A stretch of DNA of 64,000 nt, taken from positions 109,507,141-109,571,140 of the forward strand of contig CM043942.1 in the NCBI GenBank assembly GCA_014529385.2, read 5' to 3'. The translations under genes were made by a program, and so were the position numbers. Position 1 is the first letter of the stretch. Each line of letters opens with the position of its first letter. Origin of the DNA: Adiantum capillus-veneris. Lineage: Eukaryota; Streptophyta; Polypodiopsida; Polypodiales; Pteridaceae. The notes under the pieces are model-generated. The model saw only the letters and a program-made list of their open reading frames with translations. It made no database searches and was not told the DNA's origin. Below, one piece after another: positions 54,271 through 64,000 of this stretch.

Positions 54271-54886
54271 TGTCACAAGGCGGGCACCACGTGCCAATAG
54301 AAAAGAACAGACTGAACAAACTTTTAGCACTTCAATAACAACTGAACTGAAAGAGAGAGACGACACTCGACACGGAGTGGCGGAATTCCACCCCAGAGAG
54401 TATTGGCCCCAAACCTTGGCGCCCCTTTCGGTATTTCTTTATATTGCATCATCAAAGTACAAGCCGGTACTCCAGACTCTGCACCTTCTCCCGGAAGCAT
54501 GCCAGAGAATGAGCCCTAACCTCATATTTAAAGGCCCTTGGCCTAAAAAGCAATTACAGTGAAAAGCCTTCAAAACTCAAAAGCTCCTGGTCCAAAAAGC
54601 AATGCCAAAAGCTGCCAGCTTTTCGTAAATCGCGTTGTTGTCCAAGCCGACCACGTCAGCAAATCAAGCTTAGGCTTACGGTTAGGGTTTCTAATTTCAG
54701 GGTTAGGGTTTCGAACAGAATTAGGGTTCCGGACAAAATTAGGGTTTTTTATTTTAGGGTTAGGGTTTTGAGCAGAATTAAGGTTTTTGATTTTAGGGTT
54801 AGGGTTTTGGGCAAAATTAGGGTTTTTGATTTTAGGGTTAGGGTTTCAACAGATTTAGGGTTTCGACACGTCAGCAGTTTGGTACA
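54271..54886 (-). repeat. LTR-S, 3' LTR
   Basis: 616 bp, TGTCACAAGGCGGGC...CAGTTTGGTACA in plus coordinates. Includes a telomere-like array at 54668-54870. Confidence 0.92.
54668..54870. repeat. TTAGGG/TTTAGGG-type array in LTR-S
   Basis: More than ten TTAGGGTTT or TTTAGGGTTAGGG units with spacers such as TTGAGCAGAA and TTTTGATT. Confidence 0.92.
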
Positions 54887-55008
54887 TCTCCCCTTCTTGA
54901 AAGAGAGTAATCGTCCGCGATTACAGCATATCTGCAAAACAACTCAAGTTAGCTCAAAAATTTTCGAGGGTCATTCCAAGGGACAATCAGTTTGCTCTTT
55001 TTATTAAA

Positions 55009-55094
55009 GAGTTAGCTTCTCCTTTCGGCTGTTTTGATCAAGGAGTTAGCTTCTCCTTTCGGCTGTTTTGATCAAGGAGTTAGCTTCTCCTTTC
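55009..55094. repeat. Tandem repeat, 34 bp x 2.5
   Basis: Unit GAGTTAGCTTCTCCTTTCGG plus CTGTTTTGATCAAG, starting at 55009, 55043 and 55077. Confidence 0.93.
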
Positions 55095-55306
55095 GTCAAG
55101 ATCGGAACTCTTGATATTCCGGCGTAGTAAAATTAGCCATCACACCCAAACCGTACTGATCTTCCACGGGTGTCTTAATGCACTAAAATTACATACCCAG
55201 GCAATCTTATCCAATTAGGAATATTCAGTGGTTTGCACATCACAATGCAACACAAATGCTTACATATGCATGTTACAAGACATACAAACATAAAGCCGCC
55301 GATGAA

Positions 55307-55530
55307 CACTCCTCCCGCATAACCTAACAAGGTCCGGGCCGGGAGATATTCAACGACTCCCTCATCACTCCTCCCGCATAACCTAAAAAGGTCCGGGCCG
55401 GGAGATATAGAGGCCTTTTACAACCAAACGCCCTCCAAACCGCAACCTGCGTTGTTTGGAGGTGCTGAGAGTAACCATTGCTCAGACTTCTTAATACTCC
55501 TCCCGCATAACCATCCAGGTACGGGCCGGG
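55307..55530. repeat. Repeats with CTCCCG...CGGGAG hairpins in S element
   Basis: CACTCCTCCCGCATAACC...GGGCCGGGAG occurs at 55307 and 55366 (period 59) and in shorter form at 55496. Each copy can pair CTCCCG with CGGGAG. Two CACTCCCCA-containing repeats follow at about 55568 and 55624. Confidence 0.85.
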
Positions 55531-56508
55531 AGTCACAACAACAAATATTTTACAAGCATACAACCAAACACTCCCCAAGCATCGGCCTGCATCGTTCGGA
55601 CGTTTTCAAACATACAACGAAACACTCCCCAGGTATTGGCATGCGTCGTTCCGAGGTTCAAACAATACCAAAACAGTATTTCTCACTTCTCCACCCGGGA
55701 GTAAAATCACCAATCATTGAAACCAGTATCAAACCAGAGTCAAACAATTCAAATCGGCACCAAAACACGTTCAAAACAAATACCATCCATTTCAAACAAA
55801 TTCCAAACAGGATCACCAAACAAGACTAAACAGAACTCAAACTTAAAAAGCAATCTCGACATCAGTCGAGCTCGAAAAGTCGACTGACTTTCCATCTTGA
55901 AACCTGCACCAAAAATTAGGGTTAGGTTCCTTCCATGAGGTCATAGCCGAGCACAACATGGTCCGTCAACTCTTGGACAAACTGTTGCTTTGGCGGCGAT
56001 GGTAGTCCCAAGATAGCAATCACACTAAACCTCCAAGGTCATCTGCTCGTGAAGAGACATCTACTGAGGGATGTCGAGAAATTTCAAGATATAATCTGCT
56101 AGGGTTTTCATGGCAAGCATTTTAGGATACCCCACTCTACCAGAAGTTGCACTCCGAAGGAAGATGTCAGAAACCATATAACTTCGGGCTTTTTTTTTTT
56201 TTTTCTTGAAAGGTTACCAAGTACTTGGAGTATGCTACTTGGTAGCTGTAGACATCAACATCTGCATGGCACTGCTTCTGAGAAAAACAATGACTTGAAA
56301 CAAATCTGGATCCTTCTCTTGCAAGTGATCTTAATTTGCTTATGCCCTGTAAGACATGAGCGGTGAAGACGGGAGCGCGCCCGATGCGCAATGAAGTAAG
56401 GGTGGGAGTCGCTAATAGGTCCGGGTTGGAGGGCGAAGATCTTTCCATCAATAGCTCTGTCTGCTCTTTTGTAGGACCGGTATGCTTTCAGAAAAGCACA
56501 CGCCTGAT

Positions 56509-56520
56509 GCTCTGATACCA
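56509..56520 (-). other. Family S primer-binding site
   Basis: Exact TGGTATCAGAGC on the minus strand, one base from the LTR-S 5' copy. Confidence 0.92.
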
Positions 56521-56521
56521 C

Positions 56522-57156
56522 TATCACAAGGCAGGCACCACGTGCCAATAGAAAAGAACAGAATGAACAGACTTTTAGCACTTCAATAACAGATTAAAAC
56601 TGAAAGAGAGAGAGACGACACGCGACACGGAGTGGCGGAATTCCACCCCAGAGAGTATTGGCCTTAAACCTTGGCGCCCCTTTCGGTATTTCTTTATATT
56701 GCATCATCAAAGTACAAGCCGGTACTCCAGACTCTGCACCTTCTCCAAGAAGCATGCCAAAGAATGAGCCCTAACCTCATATTTAAAGACCCTAGGCCTA
56801 AAAAGCAATTACAGTGAAAAGCCTTCAAAACTCAAAAGCTCCTCGTCCAAAAAGCAATGCCAAAAGCTGCCAGCTTTTCGTAAATCACGTTGGTGTCCGT
56901 ACAGCAAGCCACGTGTTAGCCCGCCACGTCAGCAAATCAAGGTTAGGCTTAGGGTTAGGGTTTTTGATTTTAGGTTAGGGTTTTGGGCAAAATTAGGGTT
57001 TTTGATTTTAGGGTTAGGGTTTTATTAGAATTAGGGTTTGGGGTAAAATTAGGGTTTCTGATTTTAGGGTTAGGGTTTCAACAAAATTAGGGTTTTTGAT
57101 TTTAGGGTTAGGGTTTCAACAGAATTAGGGTTTCGATACGCCACCAGTTTGTTACA
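56522..57156 (-). repeat. LTR-S, 5' LTR
   Basis: 635 bp, TATCACAAGGCAGGC (G to A at base 2) to CAGTTTGTTACA in plus coordinates. Telomere-like array at 56942-57140. Confidence 0.92.
56942..57140. repeat. TTAGGG/TTTAGGG-type array in LTR-S
   Basis: Same pattern as 54668-54870 but with a different number and order of units, so the arrays changed after insertion or during reverse transcription. Confidence 0.9.
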
Positions 57157-57477
57157 GGACCTCCTACAGAGATCCGAGATCACTGCTTAGAGCAAAAGTC
57201 AAATTCCATTCAAGAACTGATGAGTCGTGCGAAACGGGGTTTTGTCATTCATTCAGGCAATTTGACCTACCCCACAGATGAAATCATGACACAAAGGACC
57301 GAACACACTTCGAACAATGAAAGTAGAAAGAAGAAGAGCAACCCAGAAAAGAAAGCAAAGGATGCACGACCCAAGCTCGCTCTTCGAGAGAGGGCAAACT
57401 ACATCATAGAGGGGAAGTGCTTTGGATGCGGGGAAACTGGGCACATCTCCGCGAAGTGCCCTAAAAAGGCACCGTAA

Positions 57478-58880
57478 GAACAGAACGACAAGGATAAAGA
57501 CAAGCCTAAAGGTTCGAAAGCAGCTGAGGAACGTGGACGAAAAGGCAAGATAAAAGCAAGATTGGTTCCAGATTGCATGAGCACTGACCCAAGGACAATT
57601 GACGAGAGTACAGAACTTTGCCGAGCTTGGGGCAAAGTGAAAGACCAAGAAGCCCTGATCTTCTTTGATGGAGGAGCCAAGGCCAACTTCAATTCACCTG
57701 AATTGGCGGCGCGGCTGGAGATCACACCCGATCGGATGGGACCACTAGCAGAGACACTTCTAGTGGCACCCGGCAGGGACGTAGCCATTACACCTGTCAT
57801 TGGCAAACTTCGGTTGCATTGTCAAGGGTATTTGGGGAACGAGGACTTCTACATAATGCCCTTGGAAGGTTGTGATGTCCTCCTTGGAATTCCTTGGTAC
57901 CATAAGAAGAACGCCATGGCCAACTATCGGGCGAGAAAAGCGACTTTGACTACAGAGAAGGGCCGAACTATTGTACTTGATGTGAAACTTAAGGGCGAGT
58001 CTGTCCCTATTGTATCGGCTTCGGCCGTTTCCAAATTAATGAAATCCAATATGTTTGTTTACTCGATCTTTTTGAAAGAGTTGAATGATGAGAATAGGAC
58101 AAATATGTCTGAACTTGATAAAGAACGCCAGGATTTTCTCCACACTCATGCCGATTGCTTTTCAGAGGGCCTGCCAGGCGAGTTACCGCCCGCTCGTCCT
58201 GAGGATCATACCATTGATCTGATACCTGGAAGCACACCACCGAACCGGCCACCTTACCGTGTGAGCGGAGCCCAGAATGAAGAGATTATGCCAAGTGAAA
58301 GACCTCTTGGAAAAGGGTCTTGTGCAGCCTAGTACTTCACCATATTGCTCTCCAATGTTGTTGGTTTTGAAGAAAGACGGATCTTAGAGAATGTGCATCA
58401 ATGATAGAGTTCTCAACAAAATCACCATCAAGAACAGATTTCCGACTCCTAAGATCGATGATATTCTTGACCGACTAAAGGGATCCTTGTGTTTTAGCAG
58501 GATCGACTTGAAGAGCGGATATCATCAGATCCGAATCGCGCTGGGAGATGTCTACAAGACAACTTTTCGGACGACTTTTGGGTTATTTAAGTTTTTGGTG
58601 ATGCCTTTTGGCCTAAGCAATGCTCTTGCAACATTTAACCGGATGATGGACACGATTTTTCGAGAATACAAACTATTTGAATTTTGTTGGCACTTTCTTT
58701 GATGACATCATTGTTTTCTCCATGGATGAGGCAGAACATAGAGAACATCTGCTACAGGTCTTTCAGGCATTACGAGATCTCAAGTTGGTGATTAATGCAA
58801 AGAAAAGTGAATTTTTTCTACCAGAGATACACTTTTTGGGACACATTGTCTCAGCACAGCAGGAGTGTAGATAGACCCGA
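57478..58880 (+). pseudogene. F1 copy 2 protease and reverse transcriptase
   Basis: In frame with gag after one stop. Protease: EALIFFDGGAKANFNSPELA (D-G-G instead of D-S-G), VAITPVIGKLRLHCQGYLG, LEGCDVLLGIPWYHKKN. RT begins near 58200 (PNRPPYRVSGAQNEEIM); frameshift near 58290; QVKDLLEKGLVQPSTSPYCS; a stop in KKDGS*RMCI; then [50 protein letters not shown]; frameshift near 58675; catalytic VGTFFDDIIVFS; LVINAKKSEFFLPEIHFLGH. Another frameshift and stop lie near 58870. The order and motifs equal copy 1. Confidence 0.9.
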
Positions 58881-59734
58881 CCAAGATAAAGACTATCCGT
58901 GATTGGCCCGATTTGAAGAATGTCCATGAAGTTAGAAGCTTCTTGGGCTTATGTTCTACTACATGCGGTTCATCATAAAGTTTGTAGAGGTTGCTTCCCC
59001 TTTGCATATCTTGACACAGAAAGGAGTCCCTTTCTCGTGGGGACCCACAGAGGTGACTGCCTTTCAAACATTGAAAGAGAAACTGACTACAGGACCAGTT
59101 TTGACTTTGCCGGATTTGCAAAAGTCATTTGAAGTATATTGTGATGCTTGTGGTCGTAGTCTGGGTGCAGTGACCGGTCCTAATGCAAGAAGGCCATGTC
59201 ATTGCCTATGAGAGCCGATTGTTCTCAAGGCCGGAATTGACAGCACAGATTTACGAGAAAGAGCTTCTGGCAATTATCCATGCTCTTACTCAGTGGCGAC
59301 ATTACCTACTCGGAGCAAATTTTACTATCTTCACAGACCATCAGAATTTACGCTACTTCTTGTCACAGAAGCAGCTATCGGAAAAGCAGATGCGGTGGGC
59401 GAACATCTTGTCACAGTTTCACTTCCAGATTGTCCATGTGCAGGGACAAAAGAACTTGGTGGCAGATGCTTTGTCCCGGGAACCGTTGGTTCTGGCTATT
59501 TCCGCGATACATCATAGGAGCTTCGAGGATATGGTCGATCAGTATGCCACAGATACAGATTTTGCAGATATTTTCACTCGGATACGGAATGGGGAGATAG
59601 TAGCAGGATATTACATTCGGGATGGCTACTTGATGAGGAAAACGATGTTGTGCGTTACACAGTCGTTGAGGCAAAAGGTTATGACTGAATGCCACTGTCC
59701 ACCTCGGGTCACCGCGGCATTGCTACCACCTTGA
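58881..59734 (+). pseudogene. F1 copy 2 RNase H and integrase zinc region
   Basis: FVEVASPLHILTQKGVPFSW, VLTLPDLQKSFEVYCDACGR, a small insertion shifting the frame near 59170, then MQEGHVIAYESRLFSRPELT, EKELLAIIHALTQW, FTDHQNLRYFL (D kept, unlike copy 1), and NLVADALSRE. Integrase starts with a YATDTDFADIFTRI linker and YIRDGYLMRKTMLCVTQSL, then a one-base break near 59700 before RGIATTLKGVKRHFFWPRLK. Confidence 0.87.
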
Positions 59735-60962
59735 AAGGTGTCAAGCGACACTTCTTTTGGCCGAGACTCAAGAAGGACGTGGACGATTTTTTGTACGCAA
59801 TTGCTTGGTATGCCAGTAGGTCAAGTTTGACAGGCATAAAGCGCAAGGATTGTTACAGCCTTTGCCCATACCCACCCGCCCCTGGGAAAGTATTGCAATG
59901 GATTTCATTTTTGATCTCCCAAGAACACAGAGTGGTCACGATGGTATCTGGACTGTTATTGACAGATTTAGCAAGCAAGCTCATTTCATTCCAGTAAAGA
60001 AAACAATCAAGCCGGATCACTTAGCAAGACTGTTTGTGGCCCACATCTTCACATTACATGGCATGCTTGAGACAATTGTCTCCGACAGGGACCCCAGATT
60101 CACGAGTATGTTTTGGAAGGCTATTTGGGAGAACATTGGCATGCGGTTGCAGTTCTCGTCATCGTTCCACCCGCAGACTGACAGGCAATCAGAGATTGCT
60201 AATTCAGTGGTACTAGATTTATTGAAGTCTTACATCTCGGATCAAAAGACTCAATGGGAAAAGTATTTACCTCTGGTGGAATTTGCCTACAATAACAGGA
60301 TACACTCTTCGACGGGGAAGGAGCCATTTGAGATTATTGAAGGTGCTACAAAGGTTCCACCCTTCCTAAGCACGAAAGATAAGATTTTTGACGCCGACGA
60401 ATACACGTGTGACTTGGACACGGCTTTTGCCAAGGTCCGCGAGGCTTTGCAGAAATCTCAAGAAAGACACAAAAAGGCAGCAGATCGCCATCGTTGCGCT
60501 TTGAAATTGAAGAAGAACGATTGGGTGCTCTTACGTTTTGAGAAGGCACGCCTAAGAAAGAAAAAGGGAAAGGAGAGGCTTTTTCCAAAGCTTAGTATGC
60601 GATACTACGGACCTTTCCAGATTTCCGAAAAGATAAATGATGTCTCCTTTAGACTGAAGCTGCCCGATACTTGGAGAATTCACAATGCTTTTCATGTGAG
60701 TCTCTTGAAGTCTTTTAAAGGCGATGTGCCCAAAAATGGGGAGGCTGATGAGCAACCCGAAGTGGAAGAAAACAAGGAGATCCTTGTTCCAGAACAGATA
60801 TTGGCACATAAAGACAGAAAGATTAAGGGTAAAGCGATAAGGCGGTTCTTGGTTAAATTCAAGAACTATCCTACATTGGATGCGAAGTGGATGGAGGAGG
60901 AGGACCTAGCAGATACTCCTCTGATTGTGAATCTTTACCTTGAAGCATTTGGATTAGCATAG
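59689..60962 (+). CDS. F1 copy 2 integrase with chromodomain-like tail
   Basis: The first part (HRGIATTLKGVKRHFFWPRLKK, 59704-59850) is in another frame. From 59850 the frame is open for 370 codons: PRPWESIAMDFIFDLPRTQS (first catalytic Asp in MDFIFD), IVSDRDPRFTSMFW (second Asp), HPQTDRQSEIAN (catalytic Glu), LVEFAYNNRIHSSTGKEPFE, KLSMRYYGPFQISEKINDVS, WRIHNAFHVSLLKSF, then EILVPEQILAHKDRKIKGKA and FLVKFKNYPTLDAKWMEEED, which is the chromodomain-like module that in chromoviruses guides integration to chromatin. The stop is at 60960-60962. The zinc-finger end is damaged (CLPVGQV-like region frameshifted), so the protein is probably dead despite the long frame. Confidence 0.85.
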
Positions 60963-61558
60963 TCTATTCTAAATGGAACCCCGAACTCAACTTGGGCGGA
61001 ATCTGGTGCAACAGATATGCACAAGAGGAGAGTCGCTCCACTCCTTTGTCAAACAGATTGCCTCGATTTTTGATACTAAAGTCACTGATGTCTCTTTTGA
61101 GTTTCAGGGTTACTATGAGCTGACAGTATTCTGCTGTATGACTTTATGAACTAGAATTCTCGATAATATGATATTAATTTGTTCTTGACTTGTTTAAGTG
61201 CAGGAATTGATAGACGATGACTGCAACATTTCGGTCTGAAAGATCTCGATAGATGTGATTGCAATATGGATTAGTTAATCGGGCATCTATGAGGTCCCGA
61301 GTGGATCTAGATGTGATTGCTAAATACGTTGCCGATTAATCATGGTCTGAGATCCCAATGAATTTTGAATGTGATTTGTCATGTGATGTCCTGTGATGTC
61401 AAGTGATGTCATGTGATGTCGTGTGATGTGACTGTCGATTGGTACATGTGCTAGATGTGTGTTCCTAGTGCGTCGGTACTAACAGTCGGTGTCTGCTAAG
61501 ACAGTTTATGGCCTCTGTCTGTTTTGCAGGCGTAATCGAGGGCGATTACAATGCTTCC
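60963..61558 (+). other. F1 conserved 3' non-coding region, copy 2
   Basis: About 600 bp without coding. Contains a run of TGTGATGTC-like 10-mers at 61379-61432 that is longer than in copy 1 (47396-47424). Confidence 0.75.
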
Positions 61559-61570
61559 AAGAAGGGGGTA
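61559..61570 (+). other. F1 copy 2 polypurine tract
   Basis: AAGAAGGGGGTA directly before the 3' LTR. Confidence 0.85.
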
Positions 61571-62171
61571 TGTCACAACCCAGTGATGTGGCTGCCTTGT
61601 ACACACACACACACCCAAGAAAGCACGCAGTCCCCAAATTCTACATTGCTAACGTGGCAAGCAACGTACGGACACCTCCACAGATTGCGGCGCAAAACGC
61701 AGAGCCTGTACGGAATGATGACGTGGCAGCAGCGTACGAACGGCAGCTTTTGGGGCTGTTTTTATTCTACGCAATTTAGCAAGAGAGAGAGAGAGGGAGA
61801 GCTTTAGTTTCGCTTTATTTGCCAAGCAATGGCTTGAGAGAGAAATTGCTTTATTTTTATGAAGCTTTTGATTTTCAGCTTTTGGGGCTTTGCTTTTAGC
61901 GTCCCTTGTAAACTTTTATAAGTGTGGTTTGGGCTCTCACTTCTCAAAGCATCTGGATGTAGAATCTGAGAGTGAGACCCTCCCACTCCCTTGTAGTTGC
62001 AAATTAATACAAAAAGAAATACCGAAAGGGGCATTAGTCTTTGGGGCCAATATCTCTAGGCACCGAACTCTGCTGAGCCGTGTCAAATCAATTGTGAACT
62101 GTGAACTTTTTGAAGTGAATTCCTGTCGTGTCGTGGTAGAATCTTGACTTGGAGTGTCCAAGTCTGTTACA
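61571..62171 (+). repeat. LTR-F1, 3' LTR of copy 2
   Basis: 601 bp, TGTCACAACCCAGTGATG...CCAAGTCTGTTACA, collinear with 51884-52475. TTATAAG is conserved at about 61917. Confidence 0.9.
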
Positions 62172-63090
62172 GACAAGTCGAGAAGCGGATTCCAACAACC
62201 CCGTCACGGAGAAGTTGACAATTAATAAGTGTGACGATAAGATGGATGCTAATGTAATTCATTCTTGGTTGCATCAATTTAATGCTTATTTTGCGACAAC
62301 TTAGAAGACAGGGAATAGCAAAGTTTTGACGGTAGCCATGTATCTTGCCAACGATGCCATTAATTGGTATCAAGCGTGGCAAGAAGCACAGTTGGTCGCG
62401 CACCTAGAGGAAGCCGAGGAAAGCATGCCCCTTTCTTTCAATTGGGCCGACTTCCAAGACAAGCTCAAGGCGCGGTTCTTGCCACCTCAATACCTCAAAA
62501 TGGTACCCCAGTCATGTCTTTTTCTAACCGTGTTTTGCAGCTTGGCACCCAATTACGCAAATTCGATGCGAAGCGCAAAGAGGCTTTTATTTTCGGGTTG
62601 GACGACCATGTCAGGTTTGATGTCGAAGTCTTCGACCCCGTTGATCTCAACAAGGCAATAGCTATTGCTCTCGCACAGGAGATGAAGCACAACAAAGGAA
62701 AGCCTAAGGAGAACAAGTCTTCTCACAGTACCTCTCAGACTCCTCAGAACCCACAGAACGGTAAGAACGGTAAGAATGGTAAGAACGGTAACTCTTCTAG
62801 CCAATCTTCCTCTAATCCTTCGGAAAAGAACTCTCAAAATGAATCTAAGAGTAAAGCTAACACACTTGCTAAACTTAAGCTCACCCCAAATGAAAAAGCT
62901 GCACAAGGAATTTTAGGAGGATACATAATGGCAAAAGAACAAGTTATTTATTCTAAGGAAGGTCGTTGTTATCAATGTCACGTCAAGGGTCATATAAAGA
63001 GCACATGTCCTAAGAACCCATCCAACGAACCTAAAGAACCCACATCCTCTGTTAATGCCATAAATGAAAACACTAGTGCGTCCCAAGTTT
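62172..63090 (+). pseudogene. Family B copy 4 gag, C-terminal part
   Basis: Resumes the gag interrupted at 51883. VTEK, then VIHSWLHQFNAYFAT and a stop, AINWYQAWQEAQLVAHLEEA, NWADFQDKLKARFLPPQYL, then a small deletion and frameshift near 62500. A long frame carries PVMSFSNRVLQLGTQLRKFD, FDPVDLNKAIAIALAQEMKH, the KENKSSHSTSQ linker and a complete zinc knuckle CYQCHVKGHIKSTC at about 62968-63009. Confidence 0.85.
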
Positions 63091-63548
63091 CTCATGATCC
63101 TCTCATTGATGAGTCTCTCATGAAGTGTTATGGTCATGTGAATGGTCAACGCATGGTGGTCTTGTTTGATTCAGACAGTATGCATGATGTGATTGGTGTC
63201 ACTCTTGTAGAAAGAGCCCGCTTGGAGGTTAGCAAGACATCTCCTCTCGAGGTGTCGAGCTTCGCTCCCGATATGGACTCTCTCATTACACGAGAGTGCC
63301 TTGATGTGTTATTCACTGTTCAACAAGCTTCCTTCCTCAGAAAATTTGTAGCGTCTCCTCCTTCAGGATGTGATATGATTCTAGGCATTCGATGGTTTCG
63401 TGAGCATAACCCTCTCATTGATCGGGCAGACAATACTCTCACTTTCAATGCCAAAAGTGGCTCTCCCATTATCATTTGTGGGGAGGAAGTTATTCATTCT
63501 TTACCTCTCATTTCTAATGTGCAGACGAAGCTTGAAAAAAAAAGATAG
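63091..63548 (+). pseudogene. Family B copy 4 protease
   Basis: In frame with gag: LIDESLMKCYGHVNGQRMVV then LFDSDSMHDVIGVTLVERAR. The catalytic motif is D-S-D instead of D-S-G. TVQQASFLRKFVASPPSGCD and MILGIRWFREHNPLI follow. The frame ends at LEKKR 63548 and passes, frameshifted, into the linker below without RT. Confidence 0.87.
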
Positions 63549-63999
63549 AAGGAGACTCCCTCGGTCCTTTCTTCTCCAACACGACACACATGTTTTGCAT
63601 GATAGAGATGTGATTGTTCACCAAGATAATGGTTTAGATGATGATTTTTCTAGTGAAGCTAACCTCATTGCAAATACGATCAATCACGAAGAACCCATCT
63701 TGGCTCTCCAGTCGAGGTCTAAAGAACCCACTCAAGAAGTATTGTGTGTTCGCATGATTAGTCAGCACCCATTGTTCAAGTGTTTCATTCGTGACGGTTT
63801 CTTGTATTTCCGTCACCGTCTTTACGTGTTCCCTTTTGATAGGCATGTCGTATTGTACGATGCACATGACTCACTCACGGATGAGCACGGATAGATGCGG
63901 ATCACTCTGGAAAAGAAAAAAAGTTTGCATTCAAGGAATTCACATTGTTTACCGATTGTCCGTTTTGTCAATCGCTTTTACATGTCTCTTCCTTGGCAT
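63549..63999 (+). pseudogene. Family B copy 4 post-deletion linker and pol 3' block
   Basis: HDTHVLHDRDVIVHQDNGLD directly joins SSEANLIANTINHEEPILAL, i.e. protease tail to the end of RNase H. The pol 3' block VLCVRMISQHPLFKCFIRDG, FLYFRHRLYVFPFDRHVV and AHDSLTDEHG ends in a stop at 63893; the reading continues (MRITLEKKKSLHSRNSHCL, VRFVNRFYMSLPWH) to the end of the window. Confidence 0.75.
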
Positions 64000-64000
64000 G

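Larger units (their letters stand above)
54271..57156 (-). mobile_element. Family S: complete non-autonomous LTR element (2.9 kb)
   Basis: Flanked by GGACC at 54266-54270 and 57157-57161. 3' LTR 54271-54886, reversed purine tract TCTCCCCTTCTTG, 1.6-kb internal region, primer site at 56509-56520, 5' LTR 56522-57156. The internal region has no gag or pol frame: it is a small LARD-type element. Its LTR defines family S, found as solo LTRs at 26596, 36017 and 43158. The similarity of its LTR core to LTR-F1 suggests that F1-type chromoviruses mobilise it. Confidence 0.93.
52541..57477 (+). pseudogene. F1 copy 2 gag, split twice
   Basis: ATG at 52541 (MDSDRDQSTSSASGDAGRDH). Frameshifts near 52790 and 52960 divide the N-terminal helices (FTEQELEEVVDTRISQLFD) from the Ser/Asp/Lys-rich segment. 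The capsid region (TFSGFRDASKALAFIQQFGV) reaches 53490, where a solo LTR enters; 54036-54270 carries VKWLKFKRLFISSWLTREYE and FWSSFLPTSSFKKISFKEQI; an S element enters at 54271; 57162-57477 carries RDHCLEQKSNSIQELMSRAK and an intact zinc knuckle CFGCGETGHISAKC. An in-frame TAA at 57475 separates gag from pol; copy 1 has sense codons there, so it is a mutation, not a programmed stop. Confidence 0.87.
51884..62171 (+). mobile_element. F1 chromovirus copy 2, complete with both LTRs
   Basis: LTRs 51884-52475 and 61571-62171, primer site, gag, pol and purine tract, all on the plus strand. Host gag of family B is found on both sides. Flanks share ACAA (51879-51882 and 62173-62176), a decayed target duplication. 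It contains a solo LTR (53491-54030) and a complete S element (54271-57156); without these it is about 6.8 kb. Confidence 0.92.
49842..63999 (+). mobile_element. Family B element copy 4, carrying F1 copy 2 (runs off window)
   Basis: 5' LTR 49842-51065, primer site 51066-51078, leader, gag part 1 (51476-51883), F1 copy 2 (51884-62171), gag part 2, protease and pol 3' block to the window end. RT is missing between protease and the pol 3' block, as in copy 2. The left flank is ACCAA (49837-49841). Confidence 0.87.

Noticed and set aside
57475-57477. Programmed stop between F1 gag and pol (readthrough signal)
   Set aside because: The equivalent position in F1 copy 1 is a sense codon and the frame is continuous, so the TAA is best explained as decay.

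Overview
This is nuclear DNA from a land plant, almost all of it old, nested retrotransposons. Four things point to a plant: a DUF3444 protein (a family of plant DnaJ relatives), chromodomain-bearing Ty3/gypsy elements primed by initiator-Met tRNA, a Tat-like gypsy fragment, and TTTAGGG-type (plant telomere motif) repeats inside LTRs. The mixture of chromoviruses with an L1-type coiled-coil ORF1 makes me lean towards a fern or another seed-free plant or conifer with a large genome, but the sequence alone does not settle this. Only one likely host gene is visible.

Layout. 1-2708: no gene; one tRNA-Met primer site and short repeats. 2709-4697 (-): DUF3444 protein without a visible J domain. 4737-5885: CT microsatellite and a LINE reverse-transcriptase remnant. 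5886-8053: non-coding, LTR-like. 8054-17827 (+): family B gypsy element (gag, protease, RT, RNase H), split by a complete 6.0-kb minus-strand LTR element (F4, 9957-15975, TSD ATTAG). 17828-27388: rearranged minus-strand family B pieces and five LTR-B copies, including an inverted LTR pair. 27389-29640 (+): another B fragment, split by an ORF1-only LINE. 29641-31038: Tat-like RT fragment, opposing gag fragment and unassigned DNA. 31039-32850 (-): 3' part of chromovirus F1. 32851-49390 (-): chromovirus D, carrying a solo LTR, a terminal-inverted-repeat DNA transposon and, inside its 5' LTR, a whole F1 element (39662-48136) that itself carries two solo LTRs. 49842-63999 (+): a fourth B element whose gag is split by a second F1 element (51884-62171), which carries a solo LTR and a complete non-autonomous element (54271-57156).

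Names used here are local: B, D, F1 and F4 are gypsy families; S is a small LTR family without coding capacity. Nesting gives relative ages: S, some LTR-B and F1-like LTRs are youngest; F1 is younger than the D and B copies it interrupts. Every pol is broken by stops or frameshifts, although the F1 integrase at 59850-60962 is still open for 370 codons. Five solo LTRs with perfect 5-bp target duplications show that LTR-LTR recombination has been removing elements. I found no tRNA, rRNA or CRISPR feature. All homology statements come from reading the sequence and comparing copies inside the window; no database was searched.
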